Origin: Flavobacterium bizetiae
GTDB lineage: Bacteria > Bacteroidota > Bacteroidia > Flavobacteriales > Flavobacteriaceae
Assembly: GCF_902804475.1 (NCBI RefSeq)
Contig: NZ_CADCSU010000125.1
Span: 31,753 to 95,752 of the forward strand
Direction of reading: 5' to 3'
DNA: 64,000 nt
Position numbers and translations under genes: made by a program. Each line of letters opens with the position of its first letter. Position 1 is the stretch's first letter. The notes below the pieces were generated by a model. The model worked only from the letters and a program-made list of their open reading frames with translations, ran no database searches and was not told the origin of the DNA. Below, piece by piece: positions 25,676-34,613 of the stretch.

Positions 25676-27076
25676 TTATTTACTTCTTTTTCCGCTTCCT
25701 GTTGTTTGAGTTCCCATGTAATCTTGTACAGTTCTGAAACCGATATAACTTCTTGCTGAATCTGCATATTCGTGGTCACGAGTACTTACCTGTAGGAAAT
25801 AAGCAACATCTTTCCAAGAACCTCCACGAACCACTTTTCTTTGGTTGTTTCCGTCGATTACGTTAGGATTCATTGTTGAAACATATTCGTAAGCATTTGG
25901 ATTATAAGCTGAATCCGTCCACTCTGAAACGTTTCCTGCCATGTTATATAATCCGTAACCGTTTACTTCATATGATTTCGCTTCAACTGTATACAAAGCC
26001 TCATCAGCAGCATAATCTCCTCTACTTGGTTTAAAGTTTGCTAAGAAACAACCTCTGTCACTTTTAGTATAAGGACCTCCCCAAGGGTAAGTAGCAGATT
26101 CCAGACCTCCTCTTGCAGCATACTCCCATTCTGCCTCTGTAGGCAATCTGAATGCATTTACTAAATCACGTCCTTTTTTCTTAGATTTGATATAGCTGTT
26201 TTTGTTTAAAGTTCTCCAAGCACAAAATGCTTTAGCTTGTTTCCATGTTACACCAACTACAGGATAATCTCCGTAAGCTTTGTGCCAGAAATAATCATTA
26301 TGCATTGGCTCATTATAAGAGTAAGCAAAATCTTTAATCCAAACTGTTGTATCAGGATAAACACTTACTTGTTCTGTTTTAACGAAATCTTTTCTTTTTC
26401 CAACTTTGGCTTTTGCAGCTGCCTGAATATCCATCCAAGAATAACGGAATTTCAATTTATTTACATCAATTGTTCTTAAACCATTGTATGATTCTTCAAT
26501 TGGCAAATACATAGAGTCCATTACTTCAGCATAATACTCATCCGGATAAGCTTTAGTATCTTTAATTAACTTAACTTTTTTATTTAATTTTCTACCAGCA
26601 TAAGGATCATCTTTTGTTCCTACACTATAGTAGTTATCATACATGTATTTATCATATGCCGTCATTTTGTCCGGCTCTGAATCATTAAATGCATAATCTG
26701 CAATACTTCCACCTTTTTTACCTTTGTCTCCGGTAGATTTTTGTCCGGTTTCATCAGCTAAGATTGCTAAACGAACTCTCATTGTAGAATCTTTTACCCA
26801 TTCTACAAATTGACGGTACTCGCTGTTAGTAATCTCTGTTTCATCCATATAAAATGAACGAACTGTTACTGTTTTAGTAGGAGCATCTTCAACATTAGCT
26901 AAATCAGCATCTGATTTACCCATAATAAAAGATCCACCCGGAACTAACGTCATTCCATAAGGCTTTTCAGGATGCCATTTCCCTCCTGTAACACCAACTA
27001 ACTCACCTTTGTCTCCTGACTTACCACAGCCAATTACCAGTGTTAACATTGCTGCAAATGCAATAAACTTCTTCAT
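25676..27076 (-). CDS. gldK: GldK, type IX secretion outer-membrane lipoprotein
   Basis: 466 residues. Lipoprotein signal with lipobox LVIGC, Cys17 as the lipidated residue. The body is a formylglycine-generating-enzyme/sulfatase-modifying (FGE) fold: GMTLVPGGSFIMG near the start, FRLPTEAEWEYAARGG, WGGPYTKSDRG, YGLYNMAGNVSEWTDS and RKVVRGGSWKD at the C-terminus. In GldK the fold is structural, forming with GldN the ring at the periplasmic face of the outer membrane. First gene of the gldKLMN run. Confidence 0.97.
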   Translation of the reverse strand: MKKFIAFAAMLTLVIGCGKSGDKGELVGVTGGKWHPEKPYGMTLVPGGSFIMGKSDADLANVEDAPTKTVTVRSFYMDETEITNSEYRQFVEWVKDSTMRVRLAILADETGQKSTGDKGKKGGSIADYAFNDSEPDKMTAYDKYMYDNYYSVGTKDDPYAGRKLNKKVKLIKDTKAYPDEYYAEVMDSMYLPIEESYNGLRTIDVNKLKFRYSWMDIQAAAKAKVGKRKDFVKTEQVSVYPDTTVWIKDFAYSYNEPMHNDYFWHKAYGDYPVVGVTWKQAKAFCAWRTLNKNSYIKSKKKGRDLVNAFRLPTEAEWEYAARGGLESATYPWGGPYTKSDRGCFLANFKPSRGDYAADEALYTVEAKSYEVNGYGLYNMAGNVSEWTDSAYNPNAYEYVSTMNPNVIDGNNQRKVVRGGSWKDVAYFLQVSTRDHEYADSARSYIGFRTVQDYMGTQTTGSGKRSK

Positions 27077-27172
27077 ATAAATTTGGGATTATCTATTCAT
27101 TATTATAAGTCCGTAAACGTATTTATTATTTATCTAAAAAACAATACTAGTTGCGAAATTTATTTTACCGTT

Positions 27173-27180
27173 CAAAAATA
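27173..27180 (-). promoter_or_regulatory. Candidate -7 box TATTTTTG upstream of gldK
   Basis: Exact TAnnTTTG match in an otherwise AT-rich 263-base gap, about 97 bases before the gldK ATG. No -33 TTG at normal distance. No other feature seen in this gap. Confidence 0.35.
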
Positions 27181-27339
27181 ATGTTAAATAAAATAAAAAA
27201 AAAATATTTCATCGATAAACTAACAGAAAAAATCGACGTAAAACGTTAAATTTTATACTTTGTATATATTTTCTTACCAATATATTTTAACATTTTTTTC
27301 AAACCTAAAAAAAACTACAATTTTCGTTAAAATTTTAAT

Positions 27340-28491
27340 TTATAAAGCATTTTTTCGTTGTGCTTTCCACCATCTTTCAGGCAATTCCTGATTACAAGCG
27401 CTCAAATATTCGTCATACGAACACGGTAATAACGTATTTCTTTTCAATTTATTGTGCCCGTTTGATTCGAACGGAATTTCGATCCACCAACGGTCTGTTT
27501 TGTCACTTTTATAAAAGACCAATTCTTCATCTTCAAGCGGAACAATATATTTTAAATACGTTGCCCGACTACCAAACGGATATTCTTTTGATCGATAATG
27601 ATATCCTTCTATAAAATACCAAACTATTTGCGCAATAATACCTGCTTCCGGAGCTGTACTATTATGATTAAAAACTCCAAAACAAGAAACTTTATCACTA
27701 ATTCCGGCGTATCTGGCCAATGAACAAATTTCTTTTCCGTTGAATCCATTTGGTTCAAAAGAAACCAAATTCGCTGAAGCTGATGACTTTACTGAATTAA
27801 GATCGATACTTACTAAATCTGCATCGCGAAAAACCGGCTCTGCCAATACAATCTTATTTGAAATTTCCCCCAAACGATATGCATCAAAGAATAATTTTTC
27901 GATCAAATCGATTTCTTCCTGAGAATTATAATAGGTTTGATATCCTATATTACAGTAGTTGAAAAGATTATTAGGTTCATCGATAATAATTTTAGTCAGG
28001 TAAGAATTAGCCGAAACGGTTTCATTTTCTTTACCAAAATCAAATTTATTATCTACAGCAACCATGTTTACCATTTGCTCTAAATCGTCGTAAGCGCGAT
28101 ATAGTGCATAGGTCAAATCCTGCGAACCTCCTATAACTATAGGAATCACTTTATTCTTTATTAAGGTAGAAGTTACTTTTTTTAGAGCAAAATAAGTATC
28201 CTCTACAGAGTCACCCGGAAGGATGTCTCCCAGGTCTGCAATTGAAGCGTCCCAATTACCAGGAAACATATTGTACAGTTTTTTACGAACTGCATTTAAG
28301 TTGACTTCGTTAATTACATTGCTATTTCGGCGGTCTTCCAGAACACCTACTATTGCAATTGTAATTTTACTAATATCAGGAAACTGATCCTGAGTATGCA
28401 AAACAATCTTGCTACCCAATTCTTGCGAAGACAACGAACTAATGAATTTTAAAATTCCTTCATTAACTGGTTCTAGAAAATCAAATTCCAT
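27340..28491 (-). CDS. Arginase-fold protein with degenerate metal site
   Basis: 383 residues, ureohydrolase (arginase/formimidoylglutamase) fold. VIPIVIGGSQDLTYALYRAYD near residue 118 aligns with the family motif GGDHS, and LVSIDLNSVKSSASANLVSFEPNGFNGKE aligns with the SxDxDxxDP motif. In both, most metal ligands are changed: GGDHS reads GGSQD, and the Asp-rich motif keeps only its first Asp. The usual two-manganese centre is therefore probably absent. It follows topA by 3 bases in the same direction, so they are co-transcribed. A true formimidoylglutamase call is not supported. Confidence 0.8.
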   Translation of the reverse strand: MEFDFLEPVNEGILKFISSLSSQELGSKIVLHTQDQFPDISKITIAIVGVLEDRRNSNVINEVNLNAVRKKLYNMFPGNWDASIADLGDILPGDSVEDTYFALKKVTSTLIKNKVIPIVIGGSQDLTYALYRAYDDLEQMVNMVAVDNKFDFGKENETVSANSYLTKIIIDEPNNLFNYCNIGYQTYYNSQEEIDLIEKLFFDAYRLGEISNKIVLAEPVFRDADLVSIDLNSVKSSASANLVSFEPNGFNGKEICSLARYAGISDKVSCFGVFNHNSTAPEAGIIAQIVWYFIEGYHYRSKEYPFGSRATYLKYIVPLEDEELVFYKSDKTDRWWIEIPFESNGHNKLKRNTLLPCSYDEYLSACNQELPERWWKAQRKNAL

Positions 28492-28494
28492 TTA

Positions 28495-31029
28495 TTATTT
28501 CTTTTTAGCAGCTGTTTTTTTAGCTGGAGCTTTCTTAGCGGTTGTTGCTTTTTTTGCTGTTGTAGCCTTTTTTGCCGGTGTCTTTTTTGCTGGTGTTTTA
28601 GCAGCAATCATTTCCTGAACCTGAGCCAATGTTAGTTTTGTTGCGTCAACATCTTTACTTAGTTCAATTTTGATTTTACCTTTTGTAATAACCGAACGAC
28701 CCCAACGCGCTTTTTCAACCAAAATTCCTTCGTCTTCCCAATTGTGAAGTACTTTATCTATATTTTTCTGTAATTTATCCTCAATCAACTCTTCTATTTC
28801 CTGTTGTGATAAATTATCGAAATTGTATTTTTTACTTACGTTAATGAAAATTCCGTTCCATTTGATGAAAGGACCAAAACGTCCCACACCTTTTTGAACA
28901 CCTTCGCCTTTGTAAACTGCAATTGGAGCATCGGCAATTGCTTTTTCATCAATTAATTCCTGCGCTCTTTCTTTTGAAAGACTTAACGGATCTTCTCCTT
29001 TTGGCAAAGAAATAAAAACACTTCCGTGACGTACATAAGGACCATAACGACCATTACTTACTTCCACTTCTTCTCCTTTATATTCTCCTAAGTTTTTAGG
29101 CAATAAAAATAAATTCAATGCTTCTTCAAGGGTAATATTTCCGATATTTTGGTCAGCCATTAAACTGGCGAACTTTTTATCTTCGTCATCTGCTTCTCCA
29201 ATTTGAGCCATTGGTCCAAATTTCCCTAAACGAACAGAAACTTGTCTTCCGTCAGCATCTTTTCCTAAGATTCTTTCTCCACTTTCACGTTCTGCATTTG
29301 CTTCAACCTCTTTTACATTTGGGTGAAATTTATTGTAGAACTCCTGCATCATGATTGCCCAGTCGATATTTCCTTCGGCAATCTCATCAAAATCCTGTTC
29401 TACTTTTGCAGTAAAATTATAATCCAGAATGTTTCCAAAGTTCTTCACTAAGAAATCGGTAACGATTGTACCAATATCTGTCGGAACTAACTTTCCTTTA
29501 TCTGAACCTGTATTTTCTTTCAGCAACTTCTCTCCTACTTTATTCCCTTGCAAAGTAAGTTGGGTATAATTACGTTCCTGACCTTCAAGAGTTCCTTTTT
29601 CTACATAGTTTCTATTGATGATAGTCGAAATAGTTGGCGCGTACGTAGACGGACGCCCGATTCCTAATTCTTCTAATTTCTTAACCAAAGAAGCCTCTGT
29701 ATAACGAGCCGGTGGTCTTGAATATCTTTCTGTTGCTGTGATATAATTATTAACTAATTTTTCGTTTACTTTTAAAGCAGGCAACATCCCTTCTTGCTCT
29801 TCCTCATCGTCATCATGGCCTTCTAAGTATACTTTTAAGAAACCTTCAAAAAGTAAAACTTCTCCGGAAGCTGTAAAAATTTCGCTGTGATTATTCGCTT
29901 CGATTTTTACGTTTGTTCTTTCTAATTGCGCATCGCTCATTTGAGAGGCCAATGTTCTTTTCCAGATCAAATCATATAAACGAGCCTGATCACGATCGAT
30001 GTTTACAGTGTGGCGAGACATATCAGTCGGACGAATTGCTTCGTGCGCTTCTTGTGCTCCTTTGCTTTTGTTAGCAAAAACTCTCGGTTTCGAGAATTCT
30101 TTTCCGTACGATTTTATGATTTCAGCTTCAGCAGCATCCATTGCATCTTTAGAAAGGTTTACACTATCTGTTCTCATATAAGTGATAAGTCCGGCCTCGT
30201 ATAAACGCTGTGCAAGCTGCATGGTAATACCAACTGGCAAATACAATTTTCTGGCTGCTTCTTGTTGCAAAGTAGAAGTTGTAAATGGTGCTGTTGGTGA
30301 TTTTTTGGTAGGTTTAGTTTCTAAATCCGCTACCTTATATTGTGATCCGATGTTTTGATTTAAAAAATCTTCGGCTTCTTTTTTTGTATTGAAGTTCTTT
30401 GGTAATTTGGCTTTGAAAGTTTTTCCGGCCTCATTAACAAATTCTGCTACGATAGAATAACTCGCAACTGCATTAAAGTTTTGGATTTCGCGTTCTCTCT
30501 CAACAATTAAACGTACTGAAACTGATTGCACACGACCAGCAGATAATCCTCCTTTAATTTTTCTCCATAAAACAGGAGATAATTCGTAACCTACTAAACG
30601 GTCTAATACACGACGTGCTTGTTGGGCGTTTACTAAATTATAATCTATTTCTCTAGGATTCTCGATTGCTTTAAGAATCGCAGTTTTTGTAATCTCGTGA
30701 AAAACAATTCGCTTTGTTTTTTTAGTATCTAATTTTAGTTCTTCCGCCAGGTGCCATGAAATAGCCTCACCCTCGCGGTCCTCATCGCTCGCCAGCCAAA
30801 CCATTTCGGCATTCTTAGATAGTGTTTTCAATTTGCTTACCAAGGCTTTCTTATCTGGAGAAACTTCGTATTTGGGTTTAAAACCATTCTCTACATCTAC
30901 TCCTATTTCCTTTGATGGTAAATCTGCTATATGTCCGTAACTTGACTCTACTTGAAAATCACTTCCCAGAAATTTCTCGATTGTTTTCGCCTTTGCAGGT
31001 GACTCCACTATTACTAAATTCTTTGCCAT
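28495..31029 (-). CDS. topA: DNA topoisomerase I with histone H1-like tail
   Basis: 844 residues. The Toprim domain begins at residue 2 (KNLVIVESPAKAKTIEKFLG, with DEDREGEAISWHL supplying the acidic metal residues). The active-site tyrosine is in GLITYMRTDSVNLS. After the core, three C-terminal repeats of the form GRYGPYVRHG / GRFGPFIKWNG replace the zinc fingers of the enterobacterial enzyme. The last 40 residues are almost only Lys, Ala, Thr and Pro (repeated TPAKK and TAKKA), as in histone H1 tails. The frame opens at a TTG at 31050 inside a TACTTTTG box; the true start is the ATG at 31029. Confidence 0.97.
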   Translation of the reverse strand: MAKNLVIVESPAKAKTIEKFLGSDFQVESSYGHIADLPSKEIGVDVENGFKPKYEVSPDKKALVSKLKTLSKNAEMVWLASDEDREGEAISWHLAEELKLDTKKTKRIVFHEITKTAILKAIENPREIDYNLVNAQQARRVLDRLVGYELSPVLWRKIKGGLSAGRVQSVSVRLIVEREREIQNFNAVASYSIVAEFVNEAGKTFKAKLPKNFNTKKEAEDFLNQNIGSQYKVADLETKPTKKSPTAPFTTSTLQQEAARKLYLPVGITMQLAQRLYEAGLITYMRTDSVNLSKDAMDAAEAEIIKSYGKEFSKPRVFANKSKGAQEAHEAIRPTDMSRHTVNIDRDQARLYDLIWKRTLASQMSDAQLERTNVKIEANNHSEIFTASGEVLLFEGFLKVYLEGHDDDEEEQEGMLPALKVNEKLVNNYITATERYSRPPARYTEASLVKKLEELGIGRPSTYAPTISTIINRNYVEKGTLEGQERNYTQLTLQGNKVGEKLLKENTGSDKGKLVPTDIGTIVTDFLVKNFGNILDYNFTAKVEQDFDEIAEGNIDWAIMMQEFYNKFHPNVKEVEANAERESGERILGKDADGRQVSVRLGKFGPMAQIGEADDEDKKFASLMADQNIGNITLEEALNLFLLPKNLGEYKGEEVEVSNGRYGPYVRHGSVFISLPKGEDPLSLSKERAQELIDEKAIADAPIAVYKGEGVQKGVGRFGPFIKWNGIFINVSKKYNFDNLSQQEIEELIEDKLQKNIDKVLHNWEDEGILVEKARWGRSVITKGKIKIELSKDVDATKLTLAQVQEMIAAKTPAKKTPAKKATTAKKATTAKKAPAKKTAAKKK

Positions 31030-31047
31030 TGCTCTATTTTTCTGCAA

Positions 31048-31055
31048 CAAAAGTA
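31048..31055 (-). promoter_or_regulatory. Candidate -7 box TACTTTTG before topA
   Basis: Exact TAnnTTTG match ending 18 bases before the ATG at 31029, giving a short leader. No -33 TTG at standard spacing. Confidence 0.45.
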
Positions 31056-31216
31056 TCTATTTTTTTTAAATATCAGCCTTGCGAATTGATTTTTGAGTTA
31101 TTTTAATATTATGTTTCTTTAAAATGAAGATTTATCTGTATTCCTACCTATAATATATATAGGTATAAATTTTAAAGGTTTATACCCCCTAAATGTTCTT
31201 TTTTACCCCGGATTAA

Positions 31217-31371
31217 TAGCCCGGATTGCAGCGAAAAGCCCGGAGTAAAAACCGCAAAAGTTTCTTGTTTTAAAAAAGCGACCAACGGAAGCTCTTTTTA
31301 AAACATTAGAAACTTTGCGGTTTTTATGTCCCGATAGCTATCGGGATGTAGCGGAAAGCCGGAATAGCTTC
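31217..31371 (+). ncRNA. Structured repeat resembling the flavo-1 RNA motif, extended form
   Basis: Opens TAGCCCGGATTGCAGCGAAA and closes GCGGAAAGCCGGAATAGCTT, like the copy at 2595-2740. Inside, a long stem from AAAACCGCAAAAGTTTCT pairs with its complement around the conserved loop GCGACCAACGGAAGC. A second small hairpin, CCCGATAGCTATCGGG, follows. The stem sequence differs from the copy at 2595 but stays complementary. Confidence 0.5.
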
Positions 31372-31390
31372 TTAATATTATTGTTGATTT

Positions 31391-31454
31391 TAGATTGTTG
31401 ATTTTAGATTCCCTTATTCTTTGTTGGTTCCAACAATCTAAAATCAACAATCTA
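31391..31454. repeat. Perfect 20-bp inverted repeat upstream of miaB
   Basis: TAGATTGTTGATTTTAGATT at 31391-31410 is exactly complementary to 31435-31454, with a 24-base spacer. A further direct copy of part of the arm precedes it at 31381. It lies between two transcribed genes, without a T run. Confidence 0.75.
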
Positions 31455-31503
31455 AAATTCCAATAACCTTAACTCTAAAATCTAAAATTTCTTTTCTGCC
31501 ATC

Positions 31504-31535
31504 TTGTCATATTGATCACATTTGCGTTATCTTTG
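31504..31535 (+). promoter_or_regulatory. miaB promoter: TTG (-33) and TATCTTTG (-7)
   Basis: TTG at 31504-31506 and TATCTTTG at 31528-31535 are spaced by 21 bases, within the known range for Bacteroidetes promoters. Start of transcription is expected near 31542, about 11 bases before the ATG. Confidence 0.65.
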
Positions 31536-31552
31536 CACTTTGAATTTATACA

Positions 31553-32998
31553 ATGGAAAAGATTATTGAAGAAAGTAAACAGGGCGAAAGTCTTGTTTTG
31601 GAGAATAAACCTGAGAATACGAAAAAACTTTTTATAGAAAGTTACGGTTGTGCGATGAATTTTTCGGACAGTGAAGTCGTAGCTTCCATTTTATCGATAA
31701 ACGGATATAATACTACACAAACTCTTGAAGATGCTGATTTAGTCCTGGTAAACACCTGCTCGATTCGAGACAAGGCAGAACAAACTATTCGCAAACGTCT
31801 TGAAAAATATAATGCGGTAAAACGTACTAACCCAAAGATGAAAGTGGGCGTTTTGGGCTGTATGGCTGAGCGTTTGAAGAGTCAGTTTCTAGAGGAAGAA
31901 AAAATAGTTGATCTTGTTGTGGGACCTGATGCTTACAAAGATTTACCAAATTTATTGGCGGAAGTTGAAGACGGCCGCGATGCTATTAATGTGGTTTTAT
32001 CGAAAGAGGAAACTTACGGAGATATTTCGCCGGTTCGTTTGATGAGTAACGGAATTACCGCGCTGGTTTCAATCACTCGTGGTTGCGATAATATGTGTAC
32101 TTTTTGCGTTGTACCTTTTACTCGTGGTCGTGAGCGTAGTCGTGAGCCTCAAAGTATTATGAAGGAAATTCAGGATTTATGGGATAAAGGCTTTAAGGAA
32201 ATTACGCTTTTAGGTCAAAACGTTGATAGTTACCTTTGGTACGGCGGCGGTTTGAAAAAAGATTTCGTAAATGCTACTGATATGCAAAAAGCTACAGCGG
32301 TTGATTTTGATCAATTGCTTGAAATGGTTGCTGTTGGTTTCCCTAAAATGCGTATTCGATTTTCGACTTCTAATCCGCAGGATATGCACGAAAGTATTTT
32401 GCATGTTATTGCCAAATATCCAAATATCTGTAAACACATTCACTTACCGGTTCAGTCTGGAAGTAACAGAATTCTAAAAGAAATGAATCGTTTGCATACT
32501 CGCGAAGAATATATGGCTTTGATTGACAAAATTAATGCTATTATTCCGAATGCTTCAATTTCGCAAGATATGATTGCCGGTTTCCCAACAGAAACGGAGC
32601 AAGATCATCAGGATACCATGAGTTTAATGGAATATGTGAAATATAATTTCGGCTATATGTATTCGTATTCTGAGCGTCCGGGAACTTTGGCTGGAAGAAA
32701 AATGGAAGATGATGTTCCGGAAGAAACTAAAGCGAGAAGATTACAGGAAATTGTCGATTTGCAACAAAAACACGCCTGGTTCCGCAGTGAAGAGTTCGTA
32801 GGGCAAGTTGTTGAAGTTTTGGTCGAAAAAGTGTCTAAAAAATCGACCGAGGAGTTTTCAGGAAGAAACTCCCAAAGTATTACGGTAGTTTTCCCTAAAG
32901 AGAATTATAAAATTGGGGATTTTGTAAACGTAAAAATTACAAGTTGTACTAGTGGAACTTTGAAGGGTGAAGCAGTTGGATTGAGTAGCATGAATTAA
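31553..32998 (+). CDS. miaB: tRNA-2-methylthio-N6-isopentenyladenosine synthase MiaB
   Basis: 481 residues, radical-SAM methylthiotransferase that adds the 2-methylthio group to position 37 of tRNAs. The N-terminal MTTase domain has FIESYGCAMNFSDSE with the first cluster Cys. Additional Cys in NTCSIRDKA and GVLGCMAE complete that [4Fe-4S] site. The radical-SAM cluster CDNMCTFC lies at 178-185 (CxxxCxxC), and a TRAM domain forms the C-terminus. It has an N-terminal extension of about 25 residues before the MTTase domain. Clear Bacteroidetes promoter upstream. Confidence 0.97.
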   Translation: MEKIIEESKQGESLVLENKPENTKKLFIESYGCAMNFSDSEVVASILSINGYNTTQTLEDADLVLVNTCSIRDKAEQTIRKRLEKYNAVKRTNPKMKVGVLGCMAERLKSQFLEEEKIVDLVVGPDAYKDLPNLLAEVEDGRDAINVVLSKEETYGDISPVRLMSNGITALVSITRGCDNMCTFCVVPFTRGRERSREPQSIMKEIQDLWDKGFKEITLLGQNVDSYLWYGGGLKKDFVNATDMQKATAVDFDQLLEMVAVGFPKMRIRFSTSNPQDMHESILHVIAKYPNICKHIHLPVQSGSNRILKEMNRLHTREEYMALIDKINAIIPNASISQDMIAGFPTETEQDHQDTMSLMEYVKYNFGYMYSYSERPGTLAGRKMEDDVPEETKARRLQEIVDLQQKHAWFRSEEFVGQVVEVLVEKVSKKSTEEFSGRNSQSITVVFPKENYKIGDFVNVKITSCTSGTLKGEAVGLSSMN

Positions 32999-33002
32999 AG
33001 TT

Positions 33003-33261
33003 TTTTTTGCCACGAATTTCACTAATTTACAGCACATAAGTTTTATGCTGATTTTGTTATTTATGATGAAATTATTTTAGAAGTAAAAGCATCAAAGACA
33101 TTATAGATGAACATACGGCTCAAACAATTAATTATTTAAGACTAGCTGATAGTGATCTAGGAATTATTGTTAACTTTAATAAGAAGTCACTACAACATAA
33201 AAGAGTTATTCATTAGCCCGATTTAAAAAATTTGTAAAAATTTGTGTAATTCGTGGCAAAA
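33003..33261. mobile_element. GxxExxY-relic element with terminal inverted repeats
   Basis: TTTTGCCACGAATTTCAC at about 33005-33022 and the complement of TTTTGCCACGAATTACAC at about 33244-33261 bound the region. The decayed GxxExxY frame lies between them. The same terminal sequence forms a solo palindrome at 39394-39488. I infer a non-autonomous or cassette-like repeat; no transposase is present. Confidence 0.4.
33034..33216 (+). pseudogene. Decayed GxxExxY-family gene fragment
   Basis: Two adjacent frames together read YADFVIYDEIILEVKASK and then IIDEHTAQTINYLRLADSDL, ending NFNKKSLQHKRVIH and a stop. This matches the C-terminal half of GxxExxY (DUF/TIGR04256-type) proteins, whose pattern is a LEVKA segment followed by a QxxNYLKxT..GxLxNFG stretch. 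A one-base frameshift near 33100 and the missing N-terminal half, including the GxxExxY motif itself, make it a pseudogene. Intact members are PD-(D/E)XK-like proteins of unknown role. Confidence 0.7.
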
Positions 33262-33275
33262 GATAAAAAACATAA

Positions 33276-34529
33276 ATGGAAACAGTTCAAGCAATAAAAC
33301 AGCGATTTGAAATTATTGGAAATGATCCGAAATTAAATCGTGCCATCGAAAAAGCGATTCAGGTTGCTCCTACTGATATTTCGGTAATGGTGACTGGGGA
33401 AAGTGGTGTTGGTAAAGAAAACATTCCAAGAATAATACATTCGCTTTCGCACAGAAAGCATGGTAAATATATTGCAGTAAACTGTGGTGCAATTCCGGAA
33501 GGAACTATTGACAGTGAACTTTTTGGACACGAAAAAGGTGCTTTTACAGGTGCTACAAGTACGCGTGAAGGTTATTTTGAAGTAGCTGACGGCGGAACTA
33601 TTTTTCTTGATGAAGTTGGAGAATTACCGCTTACAACTCAGGTTCGTTTGCTTCGTGTACTTGAAAATGGTGAATTTATAAAAGTAGGTTCGTCTCAGGT
33701 TCAGAAAACAAATGTTAGAATTGTAGCCGCTACAAACGTAAACTTATTCAATGCTATTGAAAAAGGAAAGTTTCGTGAGGATTTGTACTATCGTTTAACA
33801 ACTGTCGAAATTACTTTGCCACCATTGCGTGAAAGAAATGAAGACATTCATTTGTTATTCAGAAAATTTGTTGCCGATTTTGCACACAAATACAAAATGC
33901 CTCCGTTGAAATTAGACGATGATGCAGTGCAACTTTTACAAAAATTCAGATGGAACGGTAACATTCGTCAGCTGCGAAATGTAGCCGAACAAATTTCCGT
34001 TTTAGAAACCAATCGTGATATTTCTTTAGCAACTTTACAATCGTATTTGCCTACTGAAGGCACTAATTTACCATCTGTAATTAGCGATAAGAAAAAAGAA
34101 AGTGATTTTAGTACTGAAAGAGACATTCTGTATAAAGTGCTTTTTGATATGAAAAGCGATTTGAACGATCTAAAAAAACTTACTTTAGAATTGATGAAAA
34201 ACGGTACTAAAGTACAGGACATCAATCCTAATTTGATTCAGAAAATATATGGTTCTCAGGAAAACGAAAGCGAAATAGATTTTGAAGAAGAACCAAGAAC
34301 TGCTGTTATGACGCCTGCAACGCGCGAAGACAATTATCAAATGCAGGACGACAACTATTTGTTTGCCGAAACCATTGAAGAAGAAGAGGTTTTGCGTTTA
34401 GAACAAAAAGAAATCGAAATGATCAAAAAATCATTAGAAAAAAATAAAGGAAAACGAAAAGCTGCCGCTGATGAATTGGGTATCTCTGAACGTACTTTAT
34501 ATAGAAAAATCAAACAATTCGATTTATAA
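33276..34529 (+). CDS. Sigma-54 interacting AAA+ transcription activator
   Basis: 417 residues. No receiver domain; the AAA+ domain begins at about residue 15 with Walker A GESGVGKE at 41-48, the sigma-54 contact loop GAFTGA at 88-93, and Walker B TIFLDEVGEL. RWNGNIRQLRN marks the end of the ATPase part. A linker rich in Glu (about 255-370) is followed by a Fis-type helix-turn-helix at the C-terminus (KRKAAADELGISERTLYRKIK). It activates sigma-54 promoters; the lack of a sensor suggests control by expression or by a partner. Relatives adjoin miaB and lptE in many Bacteroidetes. Confidence 0.95.
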   Translation: METVQAIKQRFEIIGNDPKLNRAIEKAIQVAPTDISVMVTGESGVGKENIPRIIHSLSHRKHGKYIAVNCGAIPEGTIDSELFGHEKGAFTGATSTREGYFEVADGGTIFLDEVGELPLTTQVRLLRVLENGEFIKVGSSQVQKTNVRIVAATNVNLFNAIEKGKFREDLYYRLTTVEITLPPLRERNEDIHLLFRKFVADFAHKYKMPPLKLDDDAVQLLQKFRWNGNIRQLRNVAEQISVLETNRDISLATLQSYLPTEGTNLPSVISDKKKESDFSTERDILYKVLFDMKSDLNDLKKLTLELMKNGTKVQDINPNLIQKIYGSQENESEIDFEEEPRTAVMTPATREDNYQMQDDNYLFAETIEEEEVLRLEQKEIEMIKKSLEKNKGKRKAAADELGISERTLYRKIKQFDL

Positions 34530-34574
34530 ATAAAATAGAAAATTTCAAAAAATAAATTCCAAATTCCAAATTGC

Positions 34575-34582
34575 TATATTTG
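34575..34582 (+). promoter_or_regulatory. Candidate -7 box TATATTTG for lptE
   Basis: Exact TAnnTTTG match; the start of transcription would be near 34589, about 25 bases before the ATG at 34614. Repeated AAATTCCAAATT sequence lies just upstream. No -33 TTG at normal distance. Confidence 0.45.
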
Positions 34583-34613
34583 AAAAATATTGGAATTTAC
34601 CACGAGTACTATT

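Noticed and set aside
27340..28491. Functional formimidoylglutamase (hutG) call
   Set aside because: The metal-binding motifs are degenerate and no hut genes are nearby.
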